In this document: positions 1 to 6,993 of the stretch, in pieces | How the letters are laid out: each line of letters starts with the position of its first letter | Position numbering within the stretch: the stretch's first letter is position 1 | Origin: Candidatus Eiseniibacteriota bacterium | GTDB lineage: Bacteria; Eisenbacteria; RBG-16-71-46; JAFGJU01 | Assembly (NCBI GenBank): GCA_016928935.1 | Contig: JAFGJU010000033.1 | Coordinates: 1 to 14,174, forward strand | DNA length: 14,174 nt | Direction of reading: 5' to 3' | The notes under the pieces: generated by a model | Told to the model about the DNA's origin: nothing | Databases searched by the model: none | Seen by the model: the letters and a program-made list of their open reading frames with translations, nothing else | Made by a program: the position numbers and the translations under genes

Positions 1-500
1 ACCCTGTCCAAGGCGGCCACCAGGCGCTCGACCACGTCGGTCCAGATGACGAACTTCGGGTCCAGGGTCTTGCTGATGATGAAAGCAGTGGCGCACGTCT
101 CGTGCTTCTTGAGAACCGGCAGAGCGTGCGTGAAGAGACTCTTGCGGCCGTCGTCGAACGTCACGGCGAGCAACGGTCGGCCGGTTTCTCCGCTCCCGGC
201 GGCCCGGCCGCGCGGTCCGGCGGCCGCCAGCTCCAGAATGCGGCTGAGGGGAACCACGTCGAAGTGGCGTTTGAGGTGCCGCAGCGTCTCCTCGAAGGTG
301 CGCACGTCCACGCCGTAGGTGAGCTCGTCCCCCGCGGCGCAGATGTCGTGAAATGTGACTATCCAGGCGACCGGCCCGGACAGGAAGCGGCCAACGCGCA
401 TCGTGGCCAGGGAGAACAAACCCGGCCGCTGCCCGAGCCACGAAAGCATCTGCGTGAGGTGCAGCTTCCTCGCTCCTCTTGAGCTCAAACCGACGTGCAA
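1..500 (-). CDS. Polysaccharide deacetylase (NodB family), partial at left window edge
   Basis: N-terminal part of a carbohydrate esterase family 4 (NodB homology) protein, which removes N- or O-acetyl groups from glycans. Counting from the internal ATG at 449, about 149 residues are visible. The hallmark metal/base motif VTFDDG is at residues 96-101, preceded by an F-H-D segment at 33-35 (seen in many deacetylases of exopolysaccharide loci) and followed by the strand ATAFIIS near 120-126. The second motif, H-(S/T)-x-x-H, must lie beyond the left edge. Start choice is uncertain: ATG at 449 has no well-spaced Shine-Dalgarno, whereas an in-frame TTG at 500 has GAGGAG 9 nt upstream, so I annotate from 500. 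It is the last visible gene of the minus-strand operon, 48 nt after the CelD-like acetyltransferase. No signal peptide is evident, suggesting a cytoplasmic or precursor-level role. The family call is firm; the substrate is unknown. Confidence 0.87.
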   Translation of the reverse strand, partial: MHVGLSSRGARKLHLTQMLSWLGQRPGLFSLATMRVGRFLSGPVAWIVTFHDICAAGDELTYGVDVRTFEETLRHLKRHFDVVPLSRILELAAAGPRGRAAGSGETGRPLLAVTFDDGRKSLFTHALPVLKKHETCATAFIISKTLDPKFVIWTDVVERLVAALDR

Positions 501-548
501 AGTTCCGCGCTCCTCTCTCCTGCCGTGGTCATCACTCGCTTGTCCAGG

Positions 549-1685
549 TCAGTCCTCGCCGCCGTCGCGCGCCCCGCCACCGCGCGGCCGGCGCGAGCGA
601 GGCCTGAGCACCTGCTTGGCCGGCTCCACCAGCCGGCTCTCCAGGGCGTGGAGCAACCGTCCCTTCCCCGAGCGCCTGAAAAACAGGAGCTCCGAGTGCT
701 GGGTGGTCTCCGTGGTCCACCTGAGCTTGTAGAAATCGGCCTCTCCGCCCATGTCGTACTCTTCGAAGCCCAGCTCGAAGAGTTGCCTGATGATCTCTTT
801 GTCCAGGACGCTGCCGACGCCCAGCTCACGGCGCTTCTCGTCGAATTCCGCCCTGAGCGCCTGGACTCTCTTCCCGCGGGTGATGTGGAACTCGAAGGCG
901 ACGGGCTCTCCGTCGAGGCGCATCAGCCAGACGCTCAACTCGCCTCTTCCGCCGAAGGTTTCCGCCAGGAGACAATAGAATCTCCTGCTCTCCGCGCCGC
1001 TGCCTATGGCTCTGCCTCCGGGCGCTTTCCAGCTCGCCTCGCCGATGCGGAACAGCGTGTCCATGACGGCCGCTCCGCCCGCCGAGTCCGTGATGTGCTG
1101 CACCTCCACTTTGCCCGCTGCCGCGATTCTGTTCTCCTTGTTGTGCAGCGAGCGCCTCAGGTTCCTGGGACGAGAGCCAAAGAACTCGGCCCACGACCCT
1201 TCAAGTCGGAGAAGGGGCGAGCTCATCGTCTTCCTGGCCAGAAACAGGAAGCCGCCGGACGACACCTCTTCGGCGGCCAGCTCGAACAGGAGGCTCCCGT
1301 GGGGGACGTTGTCCAAAACCGCCAGGTCCCAACCCGGCAGAGCCAGTGTCTCACGGATGAGGAGACGGGCCAGGTCGCTCCGGCCTTCCCTCACCAGGAA
1401 AGCGCAGCGCGGAGCGTGCCTGTTGGACAGAAACCTGAGCTGCGCGCACGGAATCCCCCTGTACGCACCCGTGACGGACTGGAGAGGCGCGACAGCCATC
1501 AGCCTGTCCTCGTCGAACACGGCCACGACCGACAACCGCGTCTCGGCCCCGAACGCCTTTATCCAGGACGAGAACCACTCGTGGCTGAGCGCGGGCGACA
1601 GCGGCCTTACTCCCGTGGAGAGCGGCTCCCACTGCCCCGCCAGCTCTTCAAATCGTGTCTTTTCGCAGATGACTTCGGTTCTCAT
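549..1685 (-). CDS. CelD/BcsL-type GNAT acetyltransferase (Acetyltransf_6, FemAB-like fold)
   Basis: 378 aa from ATG 1685, preceded by GGGAG at a 4-nt spacing. An in-frame GTG at 1706 would add 7 residues but lacks a ribosome binding site. The sequence matches the BioF2/CelD-BcsL acyltransferase family, which has tandem GNAT-like folds and is common in exopolysaccharide and cellulose loci. Visible marks are the basic helix with N175-L-R-R-S (residues 175-179) and NKENR (182-186) at the start of the second GNAT half, a strand-rich core with GEPVAFEFHI at 259-268, and the family-typical YDMGGEADFYKLRW at 310-323 near the C-terminus. The last ~25 residues are Arg/Gly-rich and probably disordered. 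No signal peptide or membrane segment is seen, so it is cytoplasmic. By family it would transfer an acyl or aminoacyl group to a sugar or lipid-linked intermediate; the actual donor and acceptor are unknown. It lies third in the minus-strand operon. Confidence 0.85.
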   Translation of the reverse strand: MRTEVICEKTRFEELAGQWEPLSTGVRPLSPALSHEWFSSWIKAFGAETRLSVVAVFDEDRLMAVAPLQSVTGAYRGIPCAQLRFLSNRHAPRCAFLVREGRSDLARLLIRETLALPGWDLAVLDNVPHGSLLFELAAEEVSSGGFLFLARKTMSSPLLRLEGSWAEFFGSRPRNLRRSLHNKENRIAAAGKVEVQHITDSAGGAAVMDTLFRIGEASWKAPGGRAIGSGAESRRFYCLLAETFGGRGELSVWLMRLDGEPVAFEFHITRGKRVQALRAEFDEKRRELGVGSVLDKEIIRQLFELGFEEYDMGGEADFYKLRWTTETTQHSELLFFRRSGKGRLLHALESRLVEPAKQVLRPRSRRPRGGGARDGGED

Positions 1686-1771
1686 CCCGCTCCCGGGTCG
1701 GGTCACGCTCAGCTCTGCCGGAGCCCGCCTCCCGGACCTGCTCCGGGCCGGGCGTGCGGCACGCCATCCGG

Positions 1772-2569
1772 CTACGAGCGCCTTGAGGACAGCTCTTCCA
1801 GCAATCTCTCCGGCCTCGTCGAGTAGAACGGCATTCCGAAGACGCGAACGAATCGCACTTCACCGAGACGCACGAATCCCAGCGAGCCGAACAGGCCAGC
1901 GGAGGCAACGTTCTTCCTGGGTATGTGACAGACGACTCCCGTGAACGAGTTGTCCGCCAGGAATCGCATTGTGGCCGCGAGTAGCGCCCTGCCGATTCCC
2001 TTTCCTCTCATCCGCGACATTACGTACACGTCGCTCAGGTATATGAGCCCGACGGGGAGGTCAAACGCCCTGTCGAAATCCACTATGAACACACTCCCGC
2101 CGCCGACCTTGCAGAAGGCCACGGTCTCTCCGTCCAGCCTCCACAACGTCCATTTGTGACCGCAGCTCACCGCCACTTCCAGTTCCCTATCGTCGGCGGC
2201 CCAAGCCAGGCCGGCGCTCTCCCTGAGCCATCCGCCCAGCTCGAGCGGGTCTGCCACCGCAAAATCGCCGGCGGTGACTTCTCCCGGCACGACTGACTGA
2301 ACGCCCGGGCGCGACTCAGCCGGGGTGGTACCCGATTCAACCGAGGCGGCACCCGACTCAGCCGGGCCGGTCTCCTCGCCGTCTCCACCAGCCCGCCCCG
2401 CCCGCGACACTTCCGTCGACAGGTCTTTCCCGTACCAGACGGCACAGTTGCTCTTGAAGACGGCGCTCGCGAGACGAGCCGTCAGTCTTCTCAGGAGCTC
2501 CCTCGTTCCGCGCGTCCGCCAGACGTCCGCGGCCCTCCTGAAGGGGTCAGGATTGGACGTCTCTTGCAT
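1772..2569 (-). CDS. GNAT family N-acetyltransferase with a repeat-bearing linker
   Basis: 265 aa. The C-terminal half (about residues 95-250) is a GNAT domain: the acetyl-CoA pyrophosphate-binding motif A is at 181-197, with R188-G-K-G-I-G193, and the later strand/loop with N220 and GLFGSLGF (225-232) is typical of the fold. The N-terminal ~50 residues are basic and end in VWYGKDL; similar leader segments occur on GNATs of glycan loci (from memory). Between them is a low-complexity Gly/Ala/Ser/Glu linker (about 56-92) encoded partly by a 21-bp tandem repeat. The ATG at 2569 lies 23 nt inside the end of the radical SAM gene, so translation is probably coupled; no good Shine-Dalgarno precedes it. 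It is second in the operon. It probably acetylates a small amine or sugar precursor, but the substrate cannot be deduced. Confidence 0.83.
   Translation of the reverse strand: MQETSNPDPFRRAADVWRTRGTRELLRRLTARLASAVFKSNCAVWYGKDLSTEVSRAGRAGGDGEETGPAESGAASVESGTTPAESRPGVQSVVPGEVTAGDFAVADPLELGGWLRESAGLAWAADDRELEVAVSCGHKWTLWRLDGETVAFCKVGGGSVFIVDFDRAFDLPVGLIYLSDVYVMSRMRGKGIGRALLAATMRFLADNSFTGVVCHIPRKNVASAGLFGSLGFVRLGEVRFVRVFGMPFYSTRPERLLEELSSRRS
2313..2375. repeat. 21-bp imperfect tandem repeat, three copies, in frame inside the GNAT gene
   Basis: Three adjacent 21-bp units at 2313-2333, 2334-2354 and 2355-2375, each starting GA(C/T)TCA(A/G)CCG on the plus strand. Units 1 and 2 differ at a handful of positions, and unit 3 decays in its last third. 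Because 21 is a multiple of three, copy-number change would keep the reading frame. On the minus strand they encode seven-residue blocks built on ESG (residues about 71-85 of the GNAT) in the interdomain linker. Confidence 0.8.
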
Positions 2570-3698
2570 GTGCCAGGCCCGGCGCGTTCCTTCTGGCCGC
2601 GCGCCTCATCATGTATTGCGAGAAACGCTTCGAGACCGCTTCGGCGAAGCTGGGGTTCCTCTGCACCGACAGAATGCACTCCGCGCAGATGGCGATGTCC
2701 CCTCTTTGCTGGGCGCGGATGAACTCTCTGTGCTTCTCGTTGCCCCAAATCTCGTTCAGCGGCCGTTCCGTGAGGTTGCCAAGCTTGTAATGGGAGAAGA
2801 ACGGACAACAGAGCACGTTGCCCGACGGGTCCACTATTACGTGAGTCCTGCAGACGTAGCAGCTTTTCCACGGCAGCCTGCCGGAGACCATCTCCTCGGG
2901 CCGGAGAATGTCTATGTTTTCAGTGTTGAGCGTGACCCCCCTCGGCCTCCCTTGCGAGTGCATTCCGGCGATCCAGTCTTTCAGAAACCTAGCGTCTTCG
3001 GCCGACAAGTACTGGCTCTGGGCCTGGACCACGTAGTACGGGTCCGGCAGGACCCCCGCCACCGCGGACGCGTCAATCGCCCGCTGGCTCACCTCGCCCA
3101 CGTACTCGAGAGCGAGCACGTCCGGCCTGAGGTCCTCGGCCAGCTCGACGAGAGGGTCGAGCCCTCTCGCGTTCACTCTGGACACCGTGCAGTTCATCAC
3201 TATCAGAGGGACACGGGGGTCCTTCGACAGAGCCGCTCTGGCCGCCAGGACGTTCTGCACTGCCGCCACCGCCCTGTCGAACGCGCCCGGCACTCCCCTT
3301 ATCGTATCGTGCGTTTCTCCCACGCCGTCTATGGAAACGGACACCAGCGTGGCTCCCGAGAGCACCGCCTGGCGAGCCGCCTCCGCGTTCATGAGGAGTC
3401 CGTTGGTTATCAGGTCGCACGGAATTCCGTGTTCCGATGCGCGACGCATTAGCGGAAAAAGGACGTCCTGGCGGAGCAGGACGTCTCCCCCGAACATCTC
3501 GAAGTGAAACATGCGCGCTCCCGCAAAATCATCCGCAAGGTGAAGCCAGCTCTCGACGGGCATCTCCATGTCGGTTCTGCCCCGTTTCCACATGACGCAG
3601 GTCGTACACCGGGACGAGCACCGATAGGTCAGGAACAGAAGGCCGTGCGTGGGCCTGACCAGTCTGTAGGCGACCTCTCGCCTGACGAGCTTCCTCAA
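2547..3698 (-). CDS. Radical SAM protein with SPASM domain
   Basis: 383 aa. The radical SAM [4Fe-4S] motif C-x3-C-x2-C is at C27, C31 and C34, followed by the SAM-binding GGDVL at 70-74 (GGEPL-like) and VSIDG at 121-125. A C-terminal SPASM-type cysteine set is visible: C280 and C283, C297-C298 in a GNVLCCPFF strand, GNL..NEIW at 307-318, then C338 and C341; these would bind auxiliary Fe-S clusters. Family members oxidise or crosslink peptides (maturases) or modify small molecules. Here the gene heads an operon of acetyltransferases and a deacetylase, so a glycan- or nucleotide-sugar-related reaction is possible, but no precursor peptide or substrate is visible. Start is uncertain: TTG 3698 has no Shine-Dalgarno, whereas an in-frame CTG at 3725 has GGGAGG 5 nt upstream and would add nine residues. 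An ATG at 3729 is in another frame. The tandem-repeat array ends just upstream. Confidence 0.9.
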   Translation of the reverse strand: MRKLVRREVAYRLVRPTHGLLFLTYRCSSRCTTCVMWKRGRTDMEMPVESWLHLADDFAGARMFHFEMFGGDVLLRQDVLFPLMRRASEHGIPCDLITNGLLMNAEAARQAVLSGATLVSVSIDGVGETHDTIRGVPGAFDRAVAAVQNVLAARAALSKDPRVPLIVMNCTVSRVNARGLDPLVELAEDLRPDVLALEYVGEVSQRAIDASAVAGVLPDPYYVVQAQSQYLSAEDARFLKDWIAGMHSQGRPRGVTLNTENIDILRPEEMVSGRLPWKSCYVCRTHVIVDPSGNVLCCPFFSHYKLGNLTERPLNEIWGNEKHREFIRAQQRGDIAICAECILSVQRNPSFAEAVSKRFSQYMMRRAARRNAPGLAHARDVQS

Positions 3699-4161
3699 GA
3701 ATCGCGCTGTGTCCTTGACGTCCAGACATACCTCCCGATGATGTGCTAGCGATGGTCTACTAGCGATGACGTACTCCCGGGCGACTTACCAGCGATGACG
3801 TACTCCCGATGATGTGCTCCCGATGACCTACTCCCGGGTGACGTACTCCCGATGACGTACCAGCGATGACGTACTCCCGATGACGTGCTCCCGATAACGG
3901 ACTAGCGATGACGTGCTCCCGATGACCTACTCCCGGGTGACGTACCTCCCTAAGGAAAGTACTCCCCCGGACTCCGTTTCCACCACGCGAGCGGGTAGTA
4001 CGTTCCCAGCCCACAGAATAAGACAAGAAGCGGAACTGTCAACAATGGAAACCGAGAGATTGGAGGGAAATGCGGCCGCAACTCAAGGCGTTCGGGACCG
4101 GCGGCCGGAAGAAGACGGAAGGCACGATCAGACCGGCCGCAGGCAAGACCACACGGACTCC
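3699..4161. other. Intergenic region between M6 protease and radical SAM operon
   Basis: 463 bp with no credible gene. It holds the tandem array (3733-3945) and, next to the protease stop codon, an 8-bp perfect inverted repeat GCGGCCGG (4101-4108) / CCGGCCGC (4133-4140) with a 24-nt loop. That could form a weak hairpin downstream of the protease transcript, but no T-tract follows it on either strand. No clear -35/-10 pair for the radical SAM operon was found, so its promoter may be hidden in the array, or the operon may be read through from the protease. Confidence 0.6.
3733..3945. repeat. Tandem array of about fifteen 14-15 bp units (TCCCGATGACGTAC)
   Basis: Fifteen head-to-tail units. The plus-strand consensus is (T/C)(C/A)(C/G)CGATGACGTAC, usually 14 bp. 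Three units (3775-3789, 3832-3846, 3931-3945) are 15 bp with CGGG(T/C)GAC in place of CGATGAC. The first two bases vary as TC, TA or CA, giving TCCCG, TAGCG and CAGCG variants. Units 7-8 (3818-3846) are identical to units 14-15 (3917-3945), pointing to segmental duplication within the array. A degenerate tail with CTCCC...AGTAC continues to about 3962. On the minus strand each TCCCG-type unit carries GGGAG, resembling a Shine-Dalgarno core. There are no spacers, so this is not a CRISPR array. Confidence 0.9.
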
Positions 4162-6798
4162 TCACCTGAGCATGACCAGCTTCAGACTACCACTCGGCGT
4201 GTCGCCGCTCACGCGACACACGTACACCCCGCTGGCCACGGGGTGGCCGCTCTTGTCCTTCCCGTCCCACACTGCTTCGTAGAAGCCGGCCGTGGGAGTC
4301 GTCTGTTCGAGGGCTCTCACGAGCCGCCCCGCCACGTCGAAGATGAACAGCGTCACCCTCTCAGACTCACCGTCTGCCGAGAAGCGGATTGTGGCGGAAG
4401 GATTGAACGGGTTGGGGTACGCCGAGAGAAGCCGCGTCTGGGTCACCGCCGGACTCTTCTCGGGAACCCCGGGCATCAGCGTGTTCACGAAAGTGACGTC
4501 GTCTATGTACCATCCTTCGTAGCACACTGCCCCGTCCGAGACGAACCTGAACCTTATCTTTATCCTGCCGTAGAAGGCGGACAGGTCGAACTCCACGAAC
4601 CGCCAATAAGCAAACGAGCCGGAGAAACATGGGGTGCCGGCTGGCAGTGGTATCTCCAGGCTGCTCTTTGTCGTGTACGGGTATCCACCCACGGGGGCTA
4701 TCTGCTGCCACGGCCCGCCCTCGAACGAGAGCTCCACTACCGCGGCGTCGTAAGCCGTCAGCGGGCCCGCCATCTCGGCCTCTATCCAGTGCCAGAAACA
4801 CAGCCTTGCACCGGGCATGGAGAAGTACTCTAGCGTTCTAAGGCCGGAATCGAGATACTTGCCGTGAAGCCCAGTGCTCGTGTCTCCGCATTTCCACGAG
4901 CTCGTGCCGCCGGGGGTGTGGTTCTTCTCCGTGCTGATGTGCCACTGGTCCAGACGGTCCGGCGTGACGTTCGAGTGCGTCCACTGATAGAAGTGCACAG
5001 TATCGGCGACGCCAAAGAACACGGGCCTGCTTGCCAGAGGCCCGGACGCGTCGCTTATGTCCAAGTCCAGGACCACTCCGTGAGGCGTGGGGCACGTCGG
5101 CGAGACGCAGAACTGGAACGGCTCTGCGCCGATGTTGTTCTCATTCTCGGACATCGTGCCGTAGAAGCACGTATCGCGCAGAACGGCCACGTAGGGGTCC
5201 GAACCCGTTATCCTCGCGCCCACGCTCTCGGCGGGCACGCCGTAGTTGAAGAGCTGCACGCTGAAGGCCACTGTCTCGCCGGGCTCGGCCGTGTCACAGT
5301 CCACTTCCGAAGTAGTCTCTGCGTTATAGGCCGCCGTGCCGCTGACCACGAACGCGGGCACAGTCTCGACCACGGCGTCGAAGACGACGTTTTCACCCTC
5401 GAGCTCAATCCCGGAGACTGACACCTGTACGTCGCTGCCTGCGTAGTCGAGGCTGGCCGGCGTGGAAGTCGGGCTGAACTCGTGGTTAGGGTTGTGCGTT
5501 CCTCCGGCCCCGGGGAACGGGTCGCCGGGATCCCCGGAGTTGTAGTTGAGCTCCAGGTCGCATTCCCCGTCTGCCTGTTCCACCGCGACCAGGTAGTGGA
5601 GCGCGCAGGACCCGCAGCACTCGTACTGGTTCGCGGAAACCGACTCGTCAACGTGATATATGACGAGCCCGGACCCGCCGATGTAGGAGTCGAAACCCTT
5701 CTGCTGTCGGTTCTCGAGGATGAAGTACTGCTTGTCCGCCGCTCCGTTGGTCCAGAGTGTGTAGGAGACCGGGGAATCCTCCGCCGGCTCGAGCAGCAGG
5801 TTATCGGTGTTGGACGACAGCTCCACGGTCGTCGCGAACCCGAGCTTGCTCTTGGACCATGCGTCGAAATGAACCGGCGTGCGGCCGTTGTTGCCCCAGG
5901 CGCCCAGGGACATCACCGACCAGTTACCCAGGCCCTTCGCGTCGTACTCGTAGTCGTACAGGTCGGGGAGCCCCAGCACGTGGCCGTACTCGTGACAGAA
6001 TACGCCTACCCGTCCGTTCTCGGGCTCCATCGTGTACTTGTACGCGTAGACCCCGTCCACACTGATTGCCGTCCGCGTGAACCACTGGTGCGAGTGGATG
6101 TCGCTCACGTCTCCGGTCTCTTCGTACCCCGGACCGGCGTGCACGACGAAGAGCGCGTCCACGTACCCGTCGTCGTCGCCCGAATGGGGAACCCCGTCAG
6201 GGCCGTCGTTGTCGAATTGCGAGAAGTCCACGTAAGGGTCGGCGGCGGCCAGCGCCTCCTCCACCAACTTCTGCGCGTTCTGCGGGTAGACTCCCAGGCC
6301 CTTCTGATTGTTGTCGTAGTACGCGTAGGAGAGCGGCATCAGCATCCAGGCGGTGACGTCTCCGTCCAGGCAGTACCGGCCGTACGAGTTCTCCAGGTAA
6401 TAATCCCTCATGCTGCCTGTGGGATAAGTACCCAGGCTGAAGAGCAGGGACCGAAAATGAGACGGAGGATACGTGAGAGAGTCGGCCGGGTTGTCGGTGA
6501 ACTCTACCAACAGGACGATGCCTCTCGGCTGGACGGCCTGTGCTCCGTTGAGGAGGCGGAGAGAGGAAGACGCGGAAGGAGAGGAAACGGCCGGCAGAAT
6601 CTTAGAGGACTGATTGACGCCCCTCGAATGGGCGTCCAGCATGGCGCGGGACTCCTCGGCGAGTCTGCCCTCCACTCTCAGACGTTCGACGACGTCCGGC
6701 CTTAGCGGCATTGAGTAGGCCAGGGTGGGCAGCGATGCAGGAAGCACCGCGCAGACCACCAATATCAAGACTGGCAGGACCAGAGCAAAACGAAGCAT
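4162..6798 (-). CDS. Secreted M6 family metalloprotease (immune inhibitor A type) with C-terminal FlgD-like Ig domain
   Basis: 878 aa from ATG 6798, with AGGGG 5 nt upstream. The N-terminus is a clear signal peptide (hydrophobic residues 4-28, then polar). The catalytic zinc motif HEYGHVLGLPD is at 269-279 (H269, E270, H273, and D279 in the HExxHxxGxPD form), followed by a Met-turn SVMSLG at 294-299. An acidic stretch, FDNDGPDG..GDDDGYVD (195-214), is typical of M6 enzymes and likely binds calcium. The middle region (about 480-775) contains beta-rich modules, including the WYIDDVTF strand (763-770) common in surface proteins. The last ~90 residues hold YPNPFNPSATIRF (794-806), FDVAGRLVRAL (820-830) and GVYVCRV (857-863): a FlgD/Por-sorting-like Ig module. 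It probably degrades extracellular protein at the cell surface or in the medium. It is a single gene with its own promoter at 6923-6951. Confidence 0.93.
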   Translation of the reverse strand: MLRFALVLPVLILVVCAVLPASLPTLAYSMPLRPDVVERLRVEGRLAEESRAMLDAHSRGVNQSSKILPAVSSPSASSSLRLLNGAQAVQPRGIVLLVEFTDNPADSLTYPPSHFRSLLFSLGTYPTGSMRDYYLENSYGRYCLDGDVTAWMLMPLSYAYYDNNQKGLGVYPQNAQKLVEEALAAADPYVDFSQFDNDGPDGVPHSGDDDGYVDALFVVHAGPGYEETGDVSDIHSHQWFTRTAISVDGVYAYKYTMEPENGRVGVFCHEYGHVLGLPDLYDYEYDAKGLGNWSVMSLGAWGNNGRTPVHFDAWSKSKLGFATTVELSSNTDNLLLEPAEDSPVSYTLWTNGAADKQYFILENRQQKGFDSYIGGSGLVIYHVDESVSANQYECCGSCALHYLVAVEQADGECDLELNYNSGDPGDPFPGAGGTHNPNHEFSPTSTPASLDYAGSDVQVSVSGIELEGENVVFDAVVETVPAFVVSGTAAYNAETTSEVDCDTAEPGETVAFSVQLFNYGVPAESVGARITGSDPYVAVLRDTCFYGTMSENENNIGAEPFQFCVSPTCPTPHGVVLDLDISDASGPLASRPVFFGVADTVHFYQWTHSNVTPDRLDQWHISTEKNHTPGGTSSWKCGDTSTGLHGKYLDSGLRTLEYFSMPGARLCFWHWIEAEMAGPLTAYDAAVVELSFEGGPWQQIAPVGGYPYTTKSSLEIPLPAGTPCFSGSFAYWRFVEFDLSAFYGRIKIRFRFVSDGAVCYEGWYIDDVTFVNTLMPGVPEKSPAVTQTRLLSAYPNPFNPSATIRFSADGESERVTLFIFDVAGRLVRALEQTTPTAGFYEAVWDGKDKSGHPVASGVYVCRVSGDTPSGSLKLVMLR

Positions 6799-6922
6799 GC
6801 ATACCCCTGGCTAAAGCCGGACTCTTGAGTTGGCAGCCCCACAGCAACCTCATCACGGTCAGCAAAGGGCAACATGAAGCACGACGATACTGAGGTCGTC
6901 CAAATGCTGCTCTACAACCTGT

Positions 6923-6951
6923 ATGATAGACCTTTTCAAGGGGTTTGTCAA
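6923..6951 (-). promoter_or_regulatory. Sigma70-type promoter of the M6 protease gene
   Basis: On the minus strand TTGACA (6951-6946), a 17-bp spacer and TATCAT (6928-6923): a perfect -35 and a 5/6 -10 with ideal spacing. Transcription would start near 6916, giving a leader of about 118 nt before the ATG at 6798. The site lies in the only gap between the deacetylase-like gene and the protease, so the protease can be transcribed independently of the upstream pair. Confidence 0.75.
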
Positions 6952-6993
6952 GTTTATGGGAGGCCCGATGTTGCAGCCGCGTCCTGCGCGGGG

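Noticed and set aside
495..1826. 443-codon open frame on the plus strand
   Set aside because: It lies antisense to the CelD/BcsL-type acetyltransferase, has no family features and is rich in Arg/Pro/Ala as expected of a GC-rich shadow frame.
2325..3452. 375-codon open frame on the plus strand
   Set aside because: It is antisense to the radical SAM gene, which carries all expected cysteine motifs.
3733..3945. CRISPR array
   Set aside because: The units are contiguous, without unique spacers, and there are no cas genes.
3760..4026. 88-codon minus-strand frame across the tandem array
   Set aside because: Its repetitive peptide only mirrors the 14-bp repeats; the unit length is not a multiple of three, and no ribosome binding site or domain is present.
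4101..4140. Rho-independent terminator after the M6 protease
   Set aside because: The 8-bp GC-rich arms are perfect but the loop is 24 nt and no T-tract follows on either strand.
5482..6705. 407-codon open frame on the plus strand
   Set aside because: It is antisense to the M6 protease, whose catalytic motif and signal peptide fix the true frame; the translation is Arg/Val-rich with no domain.
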